Positions 11,301 through 21,901 of a stretch of DNA of 64,000 nt are shown here, piece by piece; positions within the stretch are counted from its first letter, which is position 1; each line of letters starts with the position of its first letter. Under the pieces are notes generated by a model that did no database searches, had not been told where the DNA came from, and saw only the letters and a program-made list of their open reading frames with translations. Source of the DNA: Enoplosus armatus (taxonomy: Eukaryota > Chordata > Actinopteri > Centrarchiformes > Enoplosidae); NCBI RefSeq assembly GCF_043641665.1, contig NC_092183.1, positions 15,648,501 through 15,712,500 of the forward strand, written 5' to 3'. The position numbers were made by a program, and so were the translations under genes.

Positions 11301-14300
11301 TACTCACTCTTTTTCAGACTCAGAAACACATACAGGTACACAACATTTCCCAAAATGTAGCTCAGTTTAACTGTTAAAAGTTAAAAATAAAACAATGGTT
11401 GACTCGTGTTACTACTTGCGATGTAGTAGGGATACTACTGGGGACATCCCTAGTGGTAATACTGGTTAGGCTTTTTAAAATTGAATTTGTGTAAAAACGT
11501 TTAAATGCGGACAAAGAGACAAACGAATAAACAGCATCATTTGACTTTTGTATTCCCACATTAAACAATTGTACTGGTTTTGACATGCCGTAAATGAACT
11601 CTCTAATTTGTACAGGTGGTGGTGTTTTTTTTATGTTTTTTGCATAGGGAAATGTTGTTGCCAAAAGGAGCAACTAGACCACACAAAACGATTGACAGTG
11701 GCCCAAATCTGTCCAGCCCCAAGAGCGCTTTTTAAAAATGTAATCCATGTTCCCATTGTTACTGACAGTAATCATCACTGTGTGCAGTATGTCTGGGGGA
11801 CTATTTGCATTAAGTGTAAAGTACTACTCTTGTCTAACACCTGCTTCTTTTCTTCTTTTTCTCCTTTTTTACCTTCTCTCCCTTGTTTGCCTTTTTTTTT
11901 TTTTTTTTACACGTCAGAGGTTACAAAGTGGAACATATTTTCTCAGCCAGATAATTGCAGGGTGCAGGAATGACCAAAAATCTGAACTTAACCTGACATT
12001 AATTTTTTATGAATATGACCCCCAGAAGGTGTAGTGATGAATGTAATTTGGGTGTTTGTTGTTAAACTACTACTAAGCAGATGTTTTACATGGCTAAGTC
12101 AGACATTATCTCCTCCTTAATGTCTCTTTAAGTACCAATCTGTCATTGGTGGAAAATAAATATTCCAGTACTGACACTTGCCAATACAAACACTCATGTC
12201 CTTGCAGGACTTTGGAGCATTTAAGGGGAATTAACAGATCCTGTTTAGGACCTCGATGTGGCTCCCAAATATGACACAAACAACTTGAGCTAGATATATT
12301 TTTCAGCGTCACTGACATAAGTTGATTACACAATTCTATTTCTTTGGCGTGGTTTATTTCATCTTACATCAGGTGGTTACTGCCTTCGTTACGTCTCTTT
12401 TTGTTTTGCAAAGAGTACAGTCACTCTGTCTTTGAGTAGCACTTTCAGCTCAGTTCTGATTCAGACGAGCTTCGATCCAGGGAGAATGGGACTCTAATTC
12501 TTGACAGTTGTGGTAATTGAAGCCACACGATTATGGATGAGTCTGGATGGATGAATGTGTGGCACTGGCGGTTTCATGTTTTATGTTCATCAAATAGAGC
12601 TTGTCTTATAGTTCTTTTGGGATTCCAGCTGTGCAGCATGACACTTGCCACAAAGTTCACAGGAGTAGTCCATGTTTTCTTATTCTGATTGAATCATCTC
12701 AAATTCTGAAGTGTGAAATAATTCTTCTTGTGAGTGGGCATTATTTACAAACACTAATTACGCTCATTGATCATTTTTAAGAGTGGGTGTGGGTGTTAGT
12801 AATTAAGACTAATCTACCAAATGAGAAAGGAATTGATATTATGGGCCAAAAGCAAAAACGTTATAGATAAAATGATGACAATACATGAACAACTTTTATA
12901 ATTAATTGGCTTGTTTTTCTTTTCCCTGCCTTCATGTAAGTAGTTTTTTCTTAGCTTGAGTTATTATTTGTTGAGGTTCTCCATCTGTTTTTGTCTTTCT
13001 TCTTCTCTTTTTATATTTTGCAGCTTGGCAGATCTCAAAGCTGTCTTATATAAATTTTTTCATCAAGCCATTTATCTAATAGCAACCCTCTATTAGAGTT
13101 TTTAAATGCTGCTGTATAGTTAACTGTGCATATAATTTGATGTAATAATATGTTGGCAAAGAACTAGAAAAACTGCAAACTGGAGATAAATGACAGAATA
13201 AGAGATCCCTTTATCAGGTTTTCTGGCTGGTTTTACAAAACAGAAGTACTCCAGTGTAATGATGTTCAGCCTTTGATTCTGAATCAATAATGAAGCTACT
13301 CATTGCTGTATTGAAGCAGTTGTAATACTAGCACGTAGGGCTGTAACTAATGGTTACTTTAATTATAGATTTAAAAAAATACCTATCACAATTTCCCAGA
13401 GCCCAGCCCAAGGTTATGTCTTCAAATAGTTTGTTTTGTCTGATCGACAATAAAAACCCCCAAAGATAATCAATTTACAATGAAATAAAACAGAAAATCA
13501 GTAAATCCTGACATTTAGGAAGCTAATTGACTCATTGTTTCGTCTCTACTATGGAAACATTTTAACATATGTGATTTTTCACTGTATCATCTGTAAGCTT
13601 ATGCCAAGGAGCACCATCTGCGTACATGTGGAGACTGATCTTTTTAATGATATTAGTTAATATTAACAGTGGCTATGTTTTGATAGGCCCAAACTGAAAT
13701 GGCCACTAAACTCATTCTTGGTGATGCAAATTTTCAATCCCATGAAGCGGCCAAAATGCTTTTATTGAGGTTTCCTAAAAAACAATCAAATAAAATTTGC
13801 CATCATCCAAACATCAAGAGCAAAAAAGACAAATTAGGTTTATGTTTGCCGTTTTCGTTCTGCTTTTAGTGTCTGGGAAACTGGTACAACTGGAAGCCAG
13901 ATTTGTATCCTGACCACATAGAAGAGTCTGATCCACCGACGCCTCTGCTGTCACCACCAGAAAGTTCCACCTCAGTAGTTTTCACTAACTTGTAGTTTGT
14001 CTCTGTGGTCGATGTTTACAGTATTAATGTGAGTGAACGTTAATAATGTATTCCTCCCTCGCTACAAATATCTCTGAACCAAGTATTCTGGCCAGATATC
14101 GGAGTGAAATTTAGTATTTTAACTATTTCGCCCATTATCTGTTTTCACGTTGGTACTTTGCCATATCATGCCCTGTGTTTATGGGAACATTCATGTTATC
14201 GGGGACGGACTGAGTGCTGCCGCCCCTCACTTCCTGCTCTTTATCTGGCCTCACGCCTCTGCACGAGACAAGCTGATCTCTGCTCAATGCCCACACTTCC

Positions 14301-17300
14301 CATACTGATCACTCTTGCCCAGCCTTGAACACTGTCTCTTTGTCATCATGCACACAGTGCTCACCCACTCACTTCCCTGTTGACACACATTATTTTGTAA
14401 TATAAAAAAAAGGGGATTGGACCACTGACATGTTCACTATATTTTTGCCCCCCCTATCTTGAAATAAGATAATAAAATAAACATTGTATAAAAGTATTAT
14501 TATGAGCTGGAGTTTTTGTTCGCAAAGGAGATAGATGAATGTGCCAGAGGCCTTTAATCTTTCAGTGATACCAACTTACTTTTGTATTACTGATTACTAG
14601 TTATTGACTAATGGGGGTTATTGTCCTCTGATCCATGGGAATAAATGGTGGGTTTGGTCTCCAGCAATGTGTTGGACCGTGTGATAAGGAAAGCTTTGTG
14701 TCCTCTGTGCCCACAGTGTGTTATGGTATCATTTTCACTGGGACTGTGTTCTTTTGGCTTTGTCCTCCACACCTACGTCCCCCCTTCTCCAGGGCTTCGA
14801 CCTTATGGTCTGGCTAGCTGTCTGGAGACGGACACACAAACAAACAGTTAGACCACACACACATCGGACCTAACTTATCCTGAAACCAAGATCTTACATT
14901 CACATATTTAGCTAAATCACAATTTGTTTTGTCTCTTCTGATGATATTATATACAGTATGCTTCATCCCAAAAAGTAGATTTTTCAGGGCTTGCAAGGCC
15001 ATGACACAGAGATGTATGAAGCATCTCTTCTTATGTTAGAGATATTTCTTCCTCTTCTGTCTCGTCCTGTCATATTAGCTACATTGATCTTTTAATTGTC
15101 ATCAGTTAGCCCACCCTGTCATATGTGAAATGCTGTTAGAGGCTGTTAGAGGCTGAAATAACAGCTATGAACGCTTTACTTATTTAATTGTTGTTTTAGT
15201 CAAGTAACACAGTAGAAAAATGTGGCAGTGGGTCGAGGATCACAGACAAACAGCCTGACCTCCCACACCTTGGCAGAGGCTGGCAACAGTGTGCAGGCTG
15301 ACCTTTAACTATCTCTGTGTCTCAGGAGAGAAGCAGAAGCTCAAGAAAATAAAGGGAGCTTTTTAACCTTTTTTGTCTTTCAACAAGGAACTTGTTCTTG
15401 ATTAGTGCATCCTTCCTTTTTCCATGCTGCACAGTAAGCTAAAGGTAAACTTTTGGTGATCTGGAATTCCCATGTTTACTGCAGTAGGTCTTCTCAGAAA
15501 CCCTGAAAGTAAAGACAGTCAAACATTTAGCCTTTGGTATTTAAAATAAGGAGCAGAAGAAATAAACAGCAGCTGAGTGTCATTTCCAATGTTAATCCAG
15601 TAAATACGGGTTGTGTCTTCCAGCAGTTTAGATCTCTGTATCTGGTGTCTTAAACAGGTAATACCATGTTAACACGCTGGTCAGGAAGATTTACGGTCTC
15701 AAACGGTGTCAGTGGGTAAAACTTTGATGACTTTGACAAAGTCCCAGTCATTATGATGGAGTGAGACTTGTACAGTAAATGTAGGACATTACAACATTCT
15801 TTAAAGTGTGGAAATATTTGTGTACTCAGCATGTCAGAGTCCGAAGCCTTCACATTATCCTTTCTCATGTGGCTGATTTATTGCCAAATGACCTTCCTCT
15901 GGAAGTATAGCGGAGCTTTAGGCACAGGTAGCAAGAAGTAGAGGAGGGGTTTGAGGAGGAGATGGAAGGGAGGTTTGAGGTAAGATCAAAGCCTTCACAT
16001 TTATCACACCTTGCAAATTGTGAGGCTCTGCATATGTGCATATAGATAGTAATGTATCGACTACTGTGGAAGTTTGTGTACGTATGAAGTGGATGTGAGG
16101 ACTCGCACACTATTCAAATTCACAATCATGACCAAGCCAAACATCATCTTAGTCTCACCGTTTTTTAGTTTATTAATGGTGGACCATCTTCCACAAACTC
16201 TGAATTACATCTATGTGAACTTGTTGATGACTTACGAAGCTCAACGTCACACAGATTGCCTCTAAATCCCTGAGACGAGCCTGCGCTGGATCACTGTGAC
16301 ATCCTGATGTTGCTCTAGACTTTTATGTGTTCTGGGGAACCTCATCCTCCTGGGTGGTCTCCTCTGTATCCAGATCCTATTAAGTTGACTTTTGTTAAAT
16401 CACTGATTTCCTTGTGATCAGACTGGGCATTTTTGGCAGCACTGGCAATGAAGAAGCATCTTAATCTACATTCATTTTATTATGGAATGATACTGAATGG
16501 AATATCTTTATCTTTGAGCAGGCAGTCAGTAAGCTATACATTCACAGAGCAGGGTTTGACCGTTAGAATATTTTTAATGTGTGATCCCTGTTTTTTGTTT
16601 TCTTACCTCATACTCAAAAAGCACATGAGCCCCTGTGCTCATGACGTGCATTTTGCTTATTGCAGAGAGTATTGAAGGTTGGTGGCGTTCAAGTGTCTAA
16701 AAAAACACAAGAAGAAGACCACATGTTAACAAGACAGGCATGCTAGACTTTGTGAGACTGTGCTTAGGGACAGTGGTGCTTTGAGCTGAATGCTAGCTTT
16801 AGCATGTTTACATGTTCATAGTGACAATGCTAACATGCTGATGTTTATCAGGTGTAATGTTTACTGTGTTCACCAGCTTAGTTTAGTGTGTTTGCATGCT
16901 AACGTTTGCTAAGTAGCACTAAACACAGTGCGTACAGTAGTACTGTACAACTGATGAGGCTAATGGGAATGTCATTCTGAAAAAATGTAAAAGTTGGACC
17001 TGGTGGTGGCGCTAAAAGAAAAGTCAGGGGATCACCATGGGTGATCCGATACATGGTTTCGGAACCATGAGTGTCTTTAATTAAAAATGAGCAGTTTAGC
17101 AGATGTTTATAGGAGTCACTGGATAATTGAAAAATTTGATCTGTCGATCTGTTGTTAAGAGAGAGAACAAAATTTGACATTGAGAGAAAGAAACTACCAA
17201 AGAACAGAGGACAGACTGAGACAGAAAGGTAGGCTAAGGTAGTGAAGCTGTGGCAGCGAATGTCCACTCAATGAAACATGTTCAGGTTCACCAGTGGAGG

Positions 17301-17474
17301 GGAAAACAGCTGTGTGGCCTGCCAAGACAGCATCAGCCTGGGACAAAAATGACAAGTATTTTATGAGAGCTTTTGAAGATGGCCGCTTTATTACAGTTGG
17401 TCTGCGACCTCGACGCAGCCCAGTGAAGATTTAGCACCTCATCACCTTCTGGTTTCCCAGAGCATCATGAGCAG

Positions 17475-17521
<47 letters not shown>

Positions 17522-17543
17522 CTGTGTGTGTCTGTGTGTGTGT

Positions 17544-17591
<48 letters not shown>

Positions 17592-20500
17592 ATGGGAGAA
17601 TCTCCGAGGCAACAAGCAAACAAAGATTGTGCAGCTATTTGAAAATGTGTTTTGAGTGGCAGCTTTGATGAGCAGACTCGGGGGAATTCTGTATTTAATT
17701 ATAGCTCTTTGCTGTAGATTTTGTCTTATTTTGCCTATTTAGAATTGGAGGGCTACAGTGGAATTTAGAAAATTTAACACATCAACTAAATGTTAGAATT
17801 TCCGCTTTTGTCTGTCGCCCATCGCAGTGCCTCAGCCCTGCTGATGTAGTGCCAAAATGCAAACCAAATGAGGAATGTTTTATTACATCTGAAGCCTGCC
17901 TGTGATTCCAAAGAGTCACTGACAAGAAGCAACAGAGAGGAAACTGTGTGCTCACATTCATAGCTCACTGGTGACCAATGAGTTCATCCTGTATTTCTCC
18001 CAGACAGAAGAGAACACCTCATCATCTTAAAAAGTCTCCAGCTTCAAAGAAAATGTGACCTAATGGTTTATTGCACCTGTATATTGCAGAGCTTCTTGGG
18101 ATGACGTTAAGGTGCAAATTCTTCCTCATTTTTCACTGTAAGCAGGTTTTGGATGCTGCTACTTTAGATGTGAGCATCAGTTTATTTCCTTAAATCCATT
18201 AAACTATGCTTCGGTTTTCTAGCACCGTCCTCATTTCAGGATTGTGGTGCCAGATGTGCTTTTCCCAGCAAACTTCCTCCAGCATCTCCTAGAGGATCCC
18301 CAGGGGCATCAGGGAGATGCAGTCTTGTATCTGTCCTGTTGTCTCCTCCAAGTCGGGCATGCTCAAAGGGAGGCACCCAAGTCAAGTCAATGTGATTTAT
18401 ATAGCCCAATATCATAAATCACAATTTGCCTTAAGGAGTTTAGACCCTTGATTTGGATAAGGAAAAACTCCCCCAAAAAAACCCTTTTAACAGGGGGGTG
18501 GGGGTGGGGGTGGGGGAGGTTATGCTTACCATGTGTCAGGAATGACCTTAACTGTCACCTGTCACTACAGAGGAAGAACGGTTGAGTACTGAGGTCCTCC
18601 CACATTGCTGAGCTCCTCAACTGGTCATGAACAATTAAGCCAGTCAACCTGCAGAGAATATTTATCGCCTCAAATATGAACTGATGCTCATGCAATTTGT
18701 ACTGTAATACTCCAGTGTTATTTGATCTTGCTCTCTCATTTTCCTTCTCCCTTTTCTAATCATTCTTTCCATCCTTTCTTCAGGTGCACTTGGGTTCTGT
18801 GGAGCTCCAGCCAGCTCCAGACCCTCTAGAGCTGAACCGGGAGATGATTGGCCAGTCACTAAAGTGCAGTGCTGATCTGAGATCAAAAAACTGCCAGTTG
18901 CTGGAGGAGAACCGTAGACTGAAACAGGAGCACCAAAGTATACTCAGAGAGTAAGGATGAGGAGGAAAGCAGCCCTATGGTTTGTGCTGATGGATTTGCG
19001 TGTTTATGAAAGAAGATGTGCTGGACAGCAAATGTCAAGTTCAAACAGAAAATACTCCGATAGAATCTAATTATTTTCTTAAGATGTTCAGTGCTGGTAT
19101 TTGTATGTTGATTGTCTTGTTTGCATGCAAGCTCTCTTTGCTTTTTAAGTTGCGCTGCCAGCTGTTTATATGCACAGCAATCACTCAGCATGACATCATC
19201 ACTGGTCGCCCATTTAAGGGTATTGAGGGTTCCACCCAGTGTTGCAAACTGGGCTTGTGATTTCTGGGAACTAACAAATGATTCACTTTTATGTCTTTCA
19301 TTTTTTTTATATCCCTGGTGCTTGACTTATTTTCAAATAGCATTTTTTGTGTAATTGTTTAGCTGCTTGTTCATTCCTTGGCCAATGAATGGAGCTGTGC
19401 CAGAGATGGGGGATGAGGGTGACTTGTGTGTGCACAGGGTGGAGGCATCAGCATCATTCTTCTCAGCAAATTACTCTCAGAAGGCAAACAAACATGTATT
19501 TGTCTGTCTGTGTATGCATGCGTACATGTGTGTCCATGTACAAGTGCACACATGTACAAGTGGGAGTTAAATTGCTTGCGTGTATGTTTTTGCACATTCA
19601 TTGGCGTCTGTGTGTTTTCCTCACCAGGCTGGAGCAGCAGGTTCAGGATAAGGAGATGTTGGAGAGTGAGCTGTACTCACGTTTTGTCATGGTGCTGAAC
19701 GAAAAGAAGGCCAAGATCAGAGGCCTGCAGGACGCTGTCCGCCAGCTGCAACAGACCGATGACCAGCAGGGAGATGAGGAGGGGAGACGAAGGTCAGTAG
19801 ACTGATTTTGCATGGCTTCCTCTAATTCTGTGATGCTCTGGCACTAATGGCTAGCTTTGCTACTCTAAAATGCACTGTATTATTTTGTATTTCTTACATA
19901 CTTTCATTTTTTATTTACCTGTTTATAAATATATGAGGCCATTACAAGTTTACAAGTACATTCTGGATCTGATGAAGTGCTAGCTACAAGGTGTTACCTT
20001 GAAGTATAGACATACAGCATTGATTTGTCTATTGCATTGGAGGATTTATGTCATCTGCCGATTATTTTCTCGATTCATTGTTTGGAAAACTGACAATCAA
20101 TCAATTATCAAAAAAGTTGCACATTAATTTCCATCTACTAACAGTTGTAGCTCTTGTCTTGTTTCCTTGTGGGTACATGTATTAGACTTTATAGTGTGGC
20201 AAATAGTGTGGCTAATTTACAGTGTAGCACTGAGTAAATCAACATACAGTATTTAGGTCATTTCTTTAGTTGCACTCTTGCAAGTTTTGTTTCCAAGCGG
20301 GTCAGCACAGCGCTGTCAGATCTGCGTATGTGTTTGCCACACCTTTGGCTTTCGCAGAACACAGACGGTGGCTAATTAGTTCTTTTTACAAGCCTGTGTT
20401 ATATCTTCCATCATTGCTGGCCACAGTGTATGGATGGAAGATTTTACTCATAATCACTGCTCATGTGTCTGGCTTTGCCACCGTCCCTTGTGGTCAATAA

Positions 20501-20766
20501 TATGAAATATTGAAAGATGATTACCCAAAGGTTTTGCCAGCATAGTAAAATGAGATGCTGTATTTGAAGCATATTCATGCATTCACTCAGTTTTTCTTCT
20601 TTGTTTTTCCACACTCTCCCTTACAGACTGATTTTTCTACGTAAAAAACTCGTTCTTCTTCTCTCAAACTTTCCTTTAGTGACAATGGTGAAGATGACCG
20701 TCAGGACAGAAGAGAGGAGACAGTTCAGAGCATCCATCAATCTCAGGAGTCAACTATCCTCATCAC

Positions 20767-20808
<42 letters not shown>

Positions 20809-21844
20809 TGTTAAGAGTGCAATTTTTGTTTTTAGATGGATCAGAGGGAAATCTGCTAAGCCCAAGCCCATTAAATAAACCCTTCTCTGCCAACTCAGAA
20901 TGAATAATAGGATATTAAAATAAATAATATAAAAAAGAATAATAAAGTGATTTCATTTTTGCCTGGCAGTAAGCTGTGTGTTCTTGACTTAACACACACA
21001 AATGTGTGTGAGTTTGATCGCAGAGCAAGCCTAAGATTCATTATGAATCTGGTGCTTCATATTGAAGCATAAACACAAAGCTACCAGATAACACATGTAT
21101 CATGTTAGAGCGGGTAGAAGGTGGGGCCAAATAAGCTAAATGCTGAACACTTTGGATGAGAGACTTTCAGAAAGTAATTTAAAGTAAAGTTTTCAGAGGC
21201 CTCCTTTCTTCATACGACTCATTTAGGACTTTCTCATAGGTCACTGATATAGAGGTTTGCTGTTACAATGACACACCATTGTGCTCCAACATTTACACAT
21301 GCACCATGTTTTGGTGGGGCAGAGTGTGCAAGCATTGAACATGGCAGATTGTCGCCCATTCCCGCTACTCCTTGTGATGTCATAGGTCACAATGTGACTG
21401 CAGACTCTCAGTGAAACTCTTGAGTTTTAGCTTTCCTTGAACTGATTTTACTGTCCAGTGAATGTAATTGATTGTGTAAGCAGGGGGCCTTAGCGTAAAC
21501 TTAAAGGCACACACAAGCAGAGAGTATACCCTCGGGTAGTCAGGTTCTGGGAAACACTTGTCAGTGAGTCATAAACCCACCCAGCGATGTCTGCAGTGAT
21601 TGCTTCAACACGGCCGGCCACGAGGTGGTCTTCCCTTTCCCGCGTCATGTAGAGCAGGCGTGATGTCACATCTGCTGAGTCATCCCCCCCGTACTACGGC
21701 TCTGCAGTCTGCTGGGATAACCCACTGATCGCTCTCTCAATGGCCATGTTTGTGTTCAGAGCCAAATTCAAGCCACCCCGAGAGGATAATATAGTTGCAA
21801 AACACATTGATGTTGTTGTGGCTTCAGCAGGTTCTGTTGTTTGG

Positions 21845-21901
<57 letters not shown>

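Larger units (their letters stand above)
9299..18783 (+). other. xrcc4: xrcc4 intron 3
   Basis: A 9.5-kb intron that accounts for most of the gene length. It holds dispersed repeats at 9370-9830, 13337-13550, 16735-17085 and 18382-18492, a T17 run at 11892-11908, a compound (CT)n(TG)n tract at 17478-17590 and a G-rich tract at 18493-18516. The rest looks unique, with no supported exon. Confidence 0.88.

Noticed and set aside
19389..19805. A 138-codon frame ending in coiled-coil sequence
   Set aside because: Only the part from 19628 is real; it is xrcc4 coding exon 4. The upstream residues are intron read-through.
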